Below, piece after piece: positions 34,296 to 42,806 of a stretch of 64,000 nt of DNA. Within the stretch, counting starts at the first letter, position 1. Each line of letters starts with the position of its first letter. The translations under genes were made by a program, and so were the position numbers. Location: contig JACKEY010000009.1 in the NCBI GenBank assembly GCA_020632755.1, forward strand, positions 1 to 64,000. The letters are read 5' to 3'. The notes beneath the pieces were generated by a model. The model made no database searches, was not told the origin of the DNA, and was given only the letters and a program-made list of their open reading frames with translations. The stretch comes from Alphaproteobacteria bacterium (GTDB taxonomy: Bacteria > Myxococcota_A > UBA796 > UBA2385).

Positions 34296-36023
34296 GTGCG
34301 CACCCGGTGGATTCTCAGGGCCCTGCTGCTCACCGTGGCGACGGCAGGCTGCGGTGACAAGGACGGCGGCCAAGGGGAGACGGGTCGCGCCGACAGCGAC
34401 GGGGGGACCGACGAGGCGGACACCGACGGCACGGAAGCGCCGGACGAGGCGGACGCGGACAGCGACACGGCGGACACGGCGGACACGGACGACGACACCG
34501 ACGGCAGCACCGGCCCGGTGGACGCCGACGGCGACGGCTACAGCGAAGACGTCGACTGCGACGACAGCGATCCCGACGTCCACCCGGGCGCGACCGAGAT
34601 CGCCGGCAACGGCAAGGACGACGACTGCGACCCCGCCACGTGCAGCGCCACCGGCTTCGCCCACGAGGCGACGGAGTGGCGCCTCCCCGCGGCCTACGGC
34701 AACGACGGCACGCTGCCCTTCAACCAGCTGTCCAAGGACAGCGACTGCTCGATCGACCGCCCGGAGCACCTCGTCCGGGATCTCGACGGCGACGGTCGGC
34801 CGGATCTGGTGATCTCGGCGCTCTGCTACGACGACGAGGTCGGGGAGACGCTGTGGCGGGTCCACAAGGGCGAGGCGGGAGGCTTCGCGGACGACGCTGC
34901 GGACTGGACGCTTCCGATCCTGGAGTCCCACATCGACGCGGGCGGTCACCCCGGGATCAACGACACGGTCGGCGCCTGCTACGCCTACGACCAGCGGGAG
35001 TTCGTCTTCGATCTGGTGGGAGATGCCCACCCCGACCTGGTGGTGACGGGGCTCGACGAACGAAGCTCGGTCGGTGACCTGTTCTGGCTGGTCTACGAAG
35101 CCACGGCCGACGGCTTCCCTGCCGCGGCGACCGGCACCTGGGTGCTACCGGATGACTACTCCGGCGACCTGGACATGCCCTTCGCCTGCGTCTCCGGCGA
35201 CGAGGAGTGCTCGCACCCGCCGGAAGCCCCGGGCTTCTCCACCGGGGATCTGACCGGCGACGGGGTCCTGGACCTGGTGATCACCGACGCCTGCGACGAC
35301 ACGACGGTGGGGACCGACCACTGGTGGGTCTACGCCGGCGAGGAGGGCGGCTTCGACCGCACCACGCCGCTGCGGTGGGCGCTGCCGCCCGGCTACGGCG
35401 ACGGCACCCGGCCGCCCTTCGACGAGCCCAACTACAACGGGGTGGCCGACGACGGCGCCCCCGGTCACGCCCTGCTCGACCTGACCGGCGATGGGCAGGT
35501 CGACCTCGTCGTGGTCGAGGACGAGGCCGACGATGCGGTGGGCGCGACCGTCTGGCGGGTGCACGTGGGGGAGTCCACCGGCTTCGCAGCGACCGCCATC
35601 GAGTGGGTGCTGCCCTCGGGCTACGGCGGCGCAGGGGACAAGCCGTTCTCACGGTTCTGGGATCCAGACGACTGCAGCGACGGCCGGCCGCCGATGGCGC
35701 TCCGCGACCTGACCGGCGACGGGCAGCTGGACATGGTGGTGACCGGCACCTGCGACGACGGCGAGCCTGGCTGGCGGGTGCACGCCGGACAGACTGCCGG
35801 CTTCGCCGACGCGCCGGTCCTGTGGGGCATGCCCGCCGATGTGCCCATCGATTCCCTTCCGACGATCGACACGTCGGTCGACTGCACCAAGGGCCGGCCC
35901 CGGGCCCAGCTGCGGGATCTGGACGGCGACGACCGCCTGGACCTCGTCCTCACCGAGCGCTGCGGCGAGACCGCGACCGGCGACACCCGCTGGCTGATGT
36001 ACCCCTTGGAGTGTGATCTGTGA
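34296..36023 (+). CDS. Repeat lipoprotein A: MopE-like motif plus six diverged Ca-binding repeats
   Basis: 575 residues from GTG 34296, preceded by GAGGAGG. Lipobox LLLTVATAGC, then GDKDGG and an Asp/Thr/Ala-rich spacer. One MopE-type motif spans about residues 80-112 (DADGDGYSEDVDCDDSDP). Six FG-GAP-like repeats of about 70-80 residues follow, each around a D-x-D-G-D-G or LTGDG loop, LDLVVT-type strand and a W-R-V-H or W-L-V-Y end. Most repeats carry two Cys (for example DSDCSID with SALCYDD), suggesting intra-repeat disulfides. The protein ends LECDL, as do the two paralogues. Expected to be surface exposed. Function unknown. Confidence 0.85.
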   Translation: MRTRWILRALLLTVATAGCGDKDGGQGETGRADSDGGTDEADTDGTEAPDEADADSDTADTADTDDDTDGSTGPVDADGDGYSEDVDCDDSDPDVHPGATEIAGNGKDDDCDPATCSATGFAHEATEWRLPAAYGNDGTLPFNQLSKDSDCSIDRPEHLVRDLDGDGRPDLVISALCYDDEVGETLWRVHKGEAGGFADDAADWTLPILESHIDAGGHPGINDTVGACYAYDQREFVFDLVGDAHPDLVVTGLDERSSVGDLFWLVYEATADGFPAAATGTWVLPDDYSGDLDMPFACVSGDEECSHPPEAPGFSTGDLTGDGVLDLVITDACDDTTVGTDHWWVYAGEEGGFDRTTPLRWALPPGYGDGTRPPFDEPNYNGVADDGAPGHALLDLTGDGQVDLVVVEDEADDAVGATVWRVHVGESTGFAATAIEWVLPSGYGGAGDKPFSRFWDPDDCSDGRPPMALRDLTGDGQLDMVVTGTCDDGEPGWRVHAGQTAGFADAPVLWGMPADVPIDSLPTIDTSVDCTKGRPRAQLRDLDGDDRLDLVLTERCGETATGDTRWLMYPLECDL

Positions 36024-37759
36024 GCCGACTCCTCCCCCTGCTGCTCATCCTCCCCCTGCTGGCATGCGGCGACAAAGACGCCGGCGCCGACGAGGACGAC
36101 GACGGCGTCGGTGACGGCGGCGGCTGGGACGTCGACACGGACGGGGGCACCGACGGCGGCACGGACGGCGGCGACACCGATGGCGGCGACACCGACGCCG
36201 GCGACACCGATGGCGGCGACACCGACGCCGGGGACACCGACGCTGGGGACACCGACACCGACGGCAGCACCGGCCCGGTGGACGCCGACGGCGACGGCTA
36301 CGCCGAGGACGTCGACTGCGACGACAGCGACCCCGATGTCCACCCGGGCGCCACCGAGATCGCCGGCAACGGCAAGGACGACGACTGCGACGAGGGCACC
36401 TGCATCGGCAGCGGCTTCCAGGACAGCGCCGAGGTCTGGAGCCTGCCCGAGGACTACGGCGACGGCGGCGACGCGCCCTTCCTGCTGACCGGTGGCACCT
36501 GGGACTGCGGCCCCGACTACCTGCGCTACACCACCATGGACATCGACGGCGACGGGCAGCTGGATCTGGTCGTCACCGACAACTGCAGCGAGACCACCAC
36601 CGGCGACAGCCGCTGGCTGGTCCACAAGGGCGACGGGGCGGGCTTCTCCGACAGCGCCGACGTCTGGAGCCTGCCCGACTACGGCGACAGCGGCGACACC
36701 CCCTTCCTGCTGACGGCCGGCACCTACGACTGCGGTCCCGACTACCTGCGCTACACCACCATGGACCTGACCGGCGACGGGCTGCCGGACCTGGTCGTCA
36801 CCGACAACTGCAGCGAGACCACCACCGGCGACAGCCGCTGGCTGGTCCACGAGAACACCGGCAGCGGCTTCTCGAGCACCGCCGACGTCTGGGACCTGCC
36901 CGACTACGGCGACAGCGGCGACACCCCCTTCCTGCTGACCGGCGGCACCTACGACTGCGGCCCCGACTACCTGCGCTACACCACCGCCGACCTGACCGGC
37001 GACGGCTGGCTGGACCTGGTCGTCACGGACAACTGCAGCGAGACCGCCACCGGCGACAGCCGCTGGCTGGTCCACCCGGGCGACGGCAGCGGCTTCGCCG
37101 ACAGCGCCGAGGTCTGGGACCTGCCCGACTACGGCGACAGCGGCGACACCCCCTTCCTGCTGACGGCCGGCACCTACGACTGCGGCCCCGACTACCTGCG
37201 CTACACCACCGCCGATCTGACCGGCGACGGCTTCCTGGACCTGGTCGTCACCGACAACTGCAGCGAGAGCACCACCGGCGACAGCCGCTGGCTGGTCCAC
37301 CCGGGCGACGGCAGCGGCTTCGCCGACAGCCCCGACGTGTGGAGCCTGCCGACCGACTACGGCAGCTCCGCCTTCCTGCTGACGGGCGGGACCTGGGACT
37401 GCGGGCCCGACTACCTGCGGTACACGACCTTCGACCTGACCGGCGACGGCTTCCTGGACCTGGTCGTCACCGACAACTGCAGCGAGAGCACCACCGGCGA
37501 CAGCCGCTGGCTCGTGCACCCGGGCGACGGCAGTGGCTTCGCCGGCAGCCCCGACGTGTGGAGCGTCCCGACCGACTACGGCAGCTCCGCCTTCCTGCTG
37601 ACCGCCGGCACCTGGGACTGCGGCCCCGACTACCTGCGGTACACGACCATCGACCTCGACGGCGACGGGCTGCTCGACCTGGCCGTCACCGACAACTGCA
37701 GCGAGAGCACCACCGGCGACAGCCGCTGGCTGCACCACCCGACGGAGTGCGACCTGTGA
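36020..37759 (+). CDS. Repeat lipoprotein B: six nearly identical 73-75-residue Ca-binding repeats
   Basis: 579 residues; GTG overlaps the stop of gene A (GTGA). Lipobox LILPLLAC with GDKDAG after it. A linker of tandem DTDGG/DTDAG units (36173-36260) leads to one MopE-like motif. Six repeats then follow, spaced 225, 225, 225, 219 and 219 nt apart, each reading W-S-L-P-DYG, PFLLT, DCGPDYLRYTT, a D-GDG loop, LDLVVTDNC and TGDSRWLVH. The repeats are almost identical in DNA, so they are recently duplicated or homogenised. Each has one Cys pair. Ends TECDL. Confidence 0.88.
   Translation: MSRLLPLLLILPLLACGDKDAGADEDDDGVGDGGGWDVDTDGGTDGGTDGGDTDGGDTDAGDTDGGDTDAGDTDAGDTDTDGSTGPVDADGDGYAEDVDCDDSDPDVHPGATEIAGNGKDDDCDEGTCIGSGFQDSAEVWSLPEDYGDGGDAPFLLTGGTWDCGPDYLRYTTMDIDGDGQLDLVVTDNCSETTTGDSRWLVHKGDGAGFSDSADVWSLPDYGDSGDTPFLLTAGTYDCGPDYLRYTTMDLTGDGLPDLVVTDNCSETTTGDSRWLVHENTGSGFSSTADVWDLPDYGDSGDTPFLLTGGTYDCGPDYLRYTTADLTGDGWLDLVVTDNCSETATGDSRWLVHPGDGSGFADSAEVWDLPDYGDSGDTPFLLTAGTYDCGPDYLRYTTADLTGDGFLDLVVTDNCSESTTGDSRWLVHPGDGSGFADSPDVWSLPTDYGSSAFLLTGGTWDCGPDYLRYTTFDLTGDGFLDLVVTDNCSESTTGDSRWLVHPGDGSGFAGSPDVWSVPTDYGSSAFLLTAGTWDCGPDYLRYTTIDLDGDGLLDLAVTDNCSESTTGDSRWLHHPTECDL
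36173..36262 (+). repeat. Short tandem repeat coding the DTDGG/DTDAG linker
   Basis: The 15-nt unit GGCGACACCGATGGC and its GACGCC variant alternate at least five times inside lipoprotein B, giving (G)DTDGG-DTDAG. Multiples of 15 nt keep frame, so slipped-strand gain or loss would change linker length without breaking the gene. Confidence 0.6.
36430..37740 (+). repeat. Large intragenic tandem repeats (225/219 nt) in lipoprotein B
   Basis: TGCGG in the DCGPDYLRYTT coding segment recurs at 36506, 36731, 36956, 37181, 37400 and 37619, giving periods of 225 nt three times and 219 nt twice. Long blocks between copies are base-identical, including synonymous positions. Confidence 0.85.
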
Positions 37760-38844
37760 CCCGCTCCTCCCTCTCCCTGCTCTTCTTCCTCCCCCTGCTC
37801 GCCTGCGGCGACAAGGACGGCGGCGCCGACGGAGACGACGACGTCGGCGACGGCGGCGGCTGGGACGTCGACACGGACACGGACACCGATGGGGGCGCCG
37901 ACGGGGGCACCGACGGGGGCACCGGAACCGACGGCGGCGACACGGACACCGACGGCAGTGACACCGACGGCGGCGACACCGATGCCGACACCGACGGCAG
38001 CACCGGCCCGGTGGACGCCGACGGCGACGGCTACCCCGAGGACGTCGACTGCGACGACCGCGATCCGGACGTGCACCCGGGCGCCACCGAGATCGCCGGC
38101 AACGGCAAGGACGACGACTGCGACGAAGGCACCTGCATCGGCGACGGCTTCGCCGGCAGCGCCGACGCCTGGAGCCTGCCCGCCGACTATGGCGCCAGCG
38201 ACTACACGCCCTTCTACACGACCTCCCGCGCGTCCGCGTCCTGCAGCGGCGACTACCCCGCCTTCGTCACCATGGATATCGACGGCGACGGCTTCCTCGA
38301 CCTCGTCGTCACCAACCGCTGCGACGACGCCACCACCGGCGACACCCGCTGGCTGGTCCACCGCGGCGGGGCCAGCGGCTTCGCCGAGACCGCCGACGAC
38401 TGGAGCCTGCCCGCCGCCTACGGCGACAGCGACTACACGCCCTTCTACACGACCTCCCGCGCGTCGGCGTCCTGCAGCGGCGACTACCCCGCCTTCGTCA
38501 CCATGGATATCGACGGCGACGGCGTCCTCGACCTGGTCGTCACCAACCGCTGCGACGACGCCACCACCGGCGACACCCGCTGGCTGGTCCACCGCGGCGG
38601 GGCCAGCGGCTTCGCCGAGACCGCCGACGCGTGGAGCCTGCCCGCCGACTACGGCGGCAGCGACTACACGCCCTTCTACACGACCGCCCGCGCGTCGGCG
38701 TCCTGCAGCGGCGACTACCCCGCCTTCGTCACCATGGATATCGACGGTGACAGCGTCCTGGACCTCGTCGTCACCAACCGCTGCGACGACGCCACCACCG
38801 GCGACACCCGCTGGCTGGTCCACGCCGGCGAGTGCGACCTGTAG
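37756..38844 (+). CDS. Repeat lipoprotein C: three nearly identical 77-residue Ca-binding repeats
   Basis: 362 residues; GTG overlaps the stop of gene B (GTGA). Lipobox FFLPLLAC with GDKDGG. Asp/Thr/Gly linker, one MopE-like motif, then three 231-nt repeats (77 residues): DAWSLPADYG, YTPFYTT, ASCSGDYPAFVTMDIDGDG, LDLVVTNRC and TGDTRWLVH. The Cys pair and Ca loop of the A and B repeats are kept although the strands differ. The protein ends GECDL. The three-gene operon A-B-C thus shows one architecture at three levels of repeat divergence. It converges on prfB with 6 nt between stops. Confidence 0.88.
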   Translation: MTRSSLSLLFFLPLLACGDKDGGADGDDDVGDGGGWDVDTDTDTDGGADGGTDGGTGTDGGDTDTDGSDTDGGDTDADTDGSTGPVDADGDGYPEDVDCDDRDPDVHPGATEIAGNGKDDDCDEGTCIGDGFAGSADAWSLPADYGASDYTPFYTTSRASASCSGDYPAFVTMDIDGDGFLDLVVTNRCDDATTGDTRWLVHRGGASGFAETADDWSLPAAYGDSDYTPFYTTSRASASCSGDYPAFVTMDIDGDGVLDLVVTNRCDDATTGDTRWLVHRGGASGFAETADAWSLPADYGGSDYTPFYTTARASASCSGDYPAFVTMDIDGDSVLDLVVTNRCDDATTGDTRWLVHAGECDL

Positions 38845-38850
38845 CGGCGC

Positions 38851-39973
38851 CTAGGCTTCGGTCTCGGCGTCGCTCTCGTTGGCGCGCTGGGCCAGCCAGG
38901 CTTCCATGAAGCCGTTGAGGTCGCCGTTGAGCACGCGGTCGGTGTCCCCGACCTCGACGCCGGTGCGCAGGTCCTTGACCAGCCGGTAGGGCTGCATGAC
39001 GTAGCTGCGGATCTGGCTGCCCCACTCGATGGCCTTCTTCTGCTTGTTGGCCTCGTCGCGCTCGGCCTGCCGCTTCTGCAGCTCGTGCTGGTAGATCTTG
39101 GCCTGCAGCAGCTTCATGGCCTTGGCCTTGTTCTTGTGCTGGCTGCGCTCGGCCTGGCAGGCGACGACGAGGCCCGTGGGCAGGTGGGTCAGCCGCACGG
39201 CCGAGTCGGTCGTGTTGACGTGCTGACCGCCGGCGCCGCTGGACCGGTAGGTGTCGATGCGCAGGTCGGACTCCTTGACCTCGACCGTGATCTCGTCGGA
39301 CACGTCGGGGTAGGCGCCCACGCTGGCGAAGGCCGTGTGCCGCCGCGCGGCCGAGTCGAAGGGCGAGATGCGCACCAGGCGGTGCACGCCGATCTCGGCC
39401 TTGAGGTAGCCGTAGGCGAAGGGCCCGCGGATGTTGAGGGTGACCGACTTGAGGCCGGCCTCTTCGTGGGGCTGCTCGTCGGCGATCTCGACCTTGAAGC
39501 CGTTCTTGGTGGCCCACTGCACGTACATGCGCTTGAGCATCTCGGCCCAGTCGCTGGCGTCGGTGCCGCCGGCCCCCGAGTTGATCTCGAGCACGGCGTC
39601 GTTCTCGTCCGCCTCGTCGCCCAGCATGCGGCGCACCTCGGCCGCGCGCACGTCGTCTTCGAGGGCCTGGAGCTGGGTGATGCCTTCGTCGACCGTGTCC
39701 TGGTCGCCCTCGGCGTCGCCCAGCTCGATGAGCAGCAGGCCTTCCTCGAGCTTGGTGGACAGGGCCTCGAGCATGTCGATCCAGTGCTCGTAGCCGGCCT
39801 TCTCCTTGAGCGTGGCCTTGGCGCGGTCCTGGTCGCTCCAGAACTCGGGGTCGGCCGCGCGGGCATCGAGCTCCGCGACCTTCCGCTTCATGCCAACCAG
39901 GTCAAAGATGCCCCCGGAGCGCATCGATGCGCTCGGTGAGGTCTCGCTTCAGCTCGTACTGATCGACGGCCAT
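38851..39973 (-). CDS. prfB: Peptide chain release factor 2 with programmed +1 frameshift
   Basis: Full product 373 residues, read as 39973-39905 then 39903-38851. The first 23 codons, MAVDQYELKRDLTERIDALR then GHL, end at CTT-TGA. The ribosome slips +1 and continues DLVGMKRKVAELDARAAD. PCRF domain, stop-codon recognition motif SPF in RISPFDSAARRH, catalytic GGQ (about residues 248-250) in SGAGGQHVN, and the QIRSYVMQPYRLVKDLRTG end are all present. RF2 releases peptides at UGA and UAA and, through the in-frame UGA, represses its own synthesis when abundant. Confidence 0.95.
39901..39918 (-). promoter_or_regulatory. prfB +1 frameshift signal
   Basis: On the minus strand CGGGGGCATCTTTGAC carries the G-rich Shine-Dalgarno-like element, one codon, the slippery CTT and the TGA followed by C. 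The order and spacing are identical to the autoregulatory site of other bacterial prfB genes. A ribosome pausing at UGA shifts to GAC. Confidence 0.92.
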
Positions 39974-40037
39974 GGGGTCCATCCGGGAGAAGGGGTCGCC
40001 GGCGGGGTAACGCGGGTCCCCGCCTGTGCGCACGTGC

Positions 40038-41327
40038 TCAGCGTCGGGCACGGACCCAGGCGCGGGCGTCGTCGACGGAGGTGGCTTCGTTGCGCGCGTC
40101 CGCCACCGCCGACCGGGCCAGGTCGCGGGCGTCGGCGTCACCGGCGAGCATCGTGTCCAGCCGGTCGAGCAGCGCCGCGCGATCCGCGACGGGCAGGCGG
40201 GGCAGCAGCGCCACCCAGGCCCGCAGGGTCCACCACCGCACGCTCTCGTCGGGGTCGTCCAGGCCATGCGCCAGGAAGGGCTGCCAGGCGGCAGGGTGCC
40301 CCACGGTCTCGGCGTGCTTGCGCAGCTGGGCCGCCGCATGGCTGCGGTCCGAGGCTTCAGGCAGGAGGTCCTGCCAGGCCAGCAGCTCGGCCAGGGCCGG
40401 GTCCCGCGGATCCAGGTCGGCCGGGTGCTGGAACAGGGCCACCCAGCGTGCCGTGTGCAGGTACGGGGTGGTCGGGCGCAGCGCCACCAGGGTGCTCCGT
40501 CCGGCCGGGCCCAACAGCCCGAGCAGCTCGACGGCGCGCCGCTGCTCGACGTCCCGGCCGCCCAGGGCGTCGACCGCCACGGGGAGCAGGCGAGGGTCCG
40601 GATCGACCCCGGCCAGCACGATGGCCGCGTCCACCCGGGACACCCCCGCGAGCGCCGGGCGACTGCGCAGCGCCCGCACCGCCGCGTCGAGCCGACCGGT
40701 GCGCTGGAACAGGCACGCCCCGAGCCGACCGATGGCGGCCGCACGGTGCCCCTCCGTCGTCGCGTCGGCCGGCGGCAGGTCTGCGAGGTGCCGCAGGGCG
40801 GCGACCATGGCGTCGTCCTGTTCGGGTCCATCCGGAGTGCGGCAGAGCGCGATGGCGGCGAACATCGCTGCATCGGGATCGAGGGGCCGGGCCCGGATCC
40901 GGTCGAGGAGCACGGGCTGCAGGCGCGGGTCGAGGGGGTGGTCGCTCCAGGGGAGGACGGCGAGGGCCTGGGTGTGCCAGGCGGCCCGCCCCGGGTCGAG
41001 GAGGAGGGAGACCATGGCGTCGGCGCCGTCGGGGGAGGAGGCCAGCGTGCGGAGGGCGAGGACCTGCAGCGGCAGCTCCGGGTCGCCGCCGATGCCGTCG
41101 GGATCGTGCAGCCCGAGGAGATCGTCGACCACCGGGCTGTCCGCGCAGGGCCCGTCGAGCTGCGCGACGAGCCAGGCCACGTCGGCCGGGGAGAGGCGGG
41201 TCTGCCGGGCCACGCCGTAGTACCGCCCCTGGGCGTCGCCGCAGTCGACGGCCGCGGCGGGCAGGGACAGGATCATGGCGAGCAAAGCGAGCATCCCGCC
41301 CAGCGTAGCCGGTAGGCTGCGGGCCAT
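40038..41327 (-). CDS. Exported HEAT-like helical repeat protein
   Basis: 429 residues if started at ATG 41327, which supplies a full signal peptide (MARSLPATLGG then MLALLAMILSLPAAAVDC); ATG 41294 is an alternative with a much shorter one. The mature protein is mostly paired helices with recurring Leu-Ala-Asp spacing (LQVLALRTLASSPDGADAMV, VEQRRAVELLGLLGPAG, DESVRWWTLRAWVALLPRL), as in HEAT/ARM scaffolds. Four Cys occur in the first half. No enzyme motif. Probably a periplasmic scaffold; the family is not named. The candidate start codon shares CCATGG with that of the divergent gene. Confidence 0.7.
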   Translation of the reverse strand: MARSLPATLGGMLALLAMILSLPAAAVDCGDAQGRYYGVARQTRLSPADVAWLVAQLDGPCADSPVVDDLLGLHDPDGIGGDPELPLQVLALRTLASSPDGADAMVSLLLDPGRAAWHTQALAVLPWSDHPLDPRLQPVLLDRIRARPLDPDAAMFAAIALCRTPDGPEQDDAMVAALRHLADLPPADATTEGHRAAAIGRLGACLFQRTGRLDAAVRALRSRPALAGVSRVDAAIVLAGVDPDPRLLPVAVDALGGRDVEQRRAVELLGLLGPAGRSTLVALRPTTPYLHTARWVALFQHPADLDPRDPALAELLAWQDLLPEASDRSHAAAQLRKHAETVGHPAAWQPFLAHGLDDPDESVRWWTLRAWVALLPRLPVADRAALLDRLDTMLAGDADARDLARSAVADARNEATSVDDARAWVRARR

Positions 41328-42252
41328 GGACCAGCGCATCACCCTGCCCGCTTCCTTGCTCGTCGGCTGCACGGCCGGCTTCTTCCTCGGCCGCGGGAGC
41401 GCGTCCTCCCCCGCACCCCCGGCTCCTCCGGCTCCCGCCGCGGACTCGGACCTGGTCGAGGCCGGCGCCTCCTCCTCCCCCGACCGGCAGACCTGGATCG
41501 TCCCGGGCGACGCGCCCACGGCCCTGCGGCCGCTGGCCCCGGCGTCCCCCGCCGAAGCCGCGCTGCTCAGCCTGGTCTACGACTGGGTCTACTACCGGGA
41601 CGCCGACGGGCACTGGCAGAGCCGCGTGATCGAGGACTGGGCGCGCGAAGGCGACCAGGTGCTGCTCACCCTGCGCGACGACCTGCAGTGGCACGACGGC
41701 CAGCCCGTGACCGCTCTGGACCTGTGCACGTCCCTGTCGGCGAGGGCCCTGCACAGCCCGCTGCCCGCGCCTTCGCGCTGCTTCCGGCGGGACGATCTGC
41801 ACGCCGAGGTCGACATCCCCGACCTGGGCGCGGACTGGCGGCTCGCCCTGGCGGCGCCCCTGCTGCCGGCCCACATCGACGGCATCGACGGCGCCACGCC
41901 GATCGACGCCCACCGCGATCCCGTCGGCAGCGGCCCCTACCGGGCGCGGGTCGGCCGGCGGGGACTGCGCTTCGAAGCGGCGCCGTCGGCCCACCACGCC
42001 CCCCGGCTGGCACGCATCGACGTGCAGGGCGGCGGCGACCCGGTCGTCTCGGTGTTCACCCTGACCGGCGGCCACGCCGACGTGCTGCTGGGCGCGCCGG
42101 CGGCCTGGCAGGACCGGCTGGACGACGCCGGCGCGGCGCTTTCCGACGGCCACGCGCTGGGTCGCATCGCCTGGGCCGACGCCACCGACGCCACGTCGCT
42201 GTCCCCCGATGCCGCCTTCGCCGACGTGGTCGAGCGCCCCGACGGGACCTGA
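41326..42252 (+). CDS. Short extracellular solute-binding-like (family 5/OppA-related) protein
   Basis: 308 residues. The N-terminus ITLPASLLVGC resembles a lipobox, then an Ala/Pro/Ser linker. Residues about 55-240 match the family 5 substrate-binding fold: WIVPGDAPTALRPLAPASPA, SLVYDWVYYRDADGHWQSRV, VLLTLRDDLQWHDGQPVTAL and DPVGSGPYRARVG. Family members have about 500 residues; this one stops after what would be the first lobe plus a fragment, so it may be truncated or a divergent minimal form. No ABC permease or ATPase genes are nearby. Start codon choice is uncertain (ATG 41275 is in frame upstream). Confidence 0.65.
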   Translation: MDQRITLPASLLVGCTAGFFLGRGSASSPAPPAPPAPAADSDLVEAGASSSPDRQTWIVPGDAPTALRPLAPASPAEAALLSLVYDWVYYRDADGHWQSRVIEDWAREGDQVLLTLRDDLQWHDGQPVTALDLCTSLSARALHSPLPAPSRCFRRDDLHAEVDIPDLGADWRLALAAPLLPAHIDGIDGATPIDAHRDPVGSGPYRARVGRRGLRFEAAPSAHHAPRLARIDVQGGGDPVVSVFTLTGGHADVLLGAPAAWQDRLDDAGAALSDGHALGRIAWADATDATSLSPDAAFADVVERPDGT

Positions 42253-42276
42253 GCCTCGGGGCCGACGGCCCAGCCC

Positions 42277-42310
42277 CCGGCTTCGCCGGCTCATCCCCCT
42301 GCTTCGAGGG
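42277..42310. terminator. Double hairpin between convergent genes
   Basis: CCGGC-TTC-GCCGG (42277-42289, a UUCG-type cap) is followed by CCCT-GCTTCG-AGGG (42297-42310). Both lie in the 59-nt gap between the solute-binding-like gene and ybeY, which converge here. No T-run, but position and stability suggest a bidirectional terminator. Confidence 0.5.
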
Positions 42311-42311
42311 T

Positions 42312-42806
42312 TCAGCCGCCCGCGCGATCGACCAGCCCGACGCCCCCGCCCATGGCGGCGAGCACACGGGCCTCGGCGGCGCGCATCTCGGCGGCATCGT
42401 CGGGGTCTTCGTGGTCGTGCCCGAGCAGGTGCAGCAGGCCGTGGACCAGCAGCACGCGCAGCTCGTCGTGCAGCCCGTGGCCGAGCTCGGCGGCCTGGCG
42501 GGCCGCGGTGTCGACGCTGACGACGAGATCGCCCAGCATCCGGGGCCCGTCGGCGTCCAGGATCGCGACGACGTCGTCGCCGTCGGCGGCGTCGCCTTCG
42601 AGGGGGAAGGACAGCACGTCGGTGGCGGCGTCCTTGCCGCGCCACTGCTCGTTGAGCGGCCGGATGACCGCGTCGTCGCACAGCAGCACCGAGAGCTCGC
42701 AGTCCGACAGCTCCAAGGCGGCGAGGGCCTGCTCGGCCAGCTCGGCGACCACATCGGCGAGGGCTTCGGGCACAGCACCCTCGAGCGCCACGTCGACGTC
42801 GTTCAT
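42312..42806 (-). CDS. ybeY: Endoribonuclease YbeY (16S rRNA 3'-end maturation)
   Basis: 164 residues. The zinc motif HGLLHLLGHDHED (HxxxHxxGxDH) is present at about residues 123-135, and NEQWRGKDAATDVLSFPLEG is the conserved core before it. YbeY trims rRNA and takes part in 70S quality control. The ATG overlaps the stop of the 7TM-HD gene (ATGA). phoH, the HD phosphohydrolase and ybeY in this order are a classic conserved operon. Confidence 0.93.
   Translation of the reverse strand: MNDVDVALEGAVPEALADVVAELAEQALAALELSDCELSVLLCDDAVIRPLNEQWRGKDAATDVLSFPLEGDAADGDDVVAILDADGPRMLGDLVVSVDTAARQAAELGHGLHDELRVLLVHGLLHLLGHDHEDPDDAAEMRAAEARVLAAMGGGVGLVDRAGG

Noticed and set aside
36400..38844. Intragenic tandem repeats as a CRISPR or mobile element
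   Set aside because: Repeats are 219-231 nt, in frame, and encode a coherent protein repeat.
39902..40873. 323-codon minus-strand frame upstream of prfB as a gene
   Set aside because: Only its last 23 codons are real: they are the zero-frame start of prfB before the +1 shift. The rest is a shadow of the HEAT-like gene.
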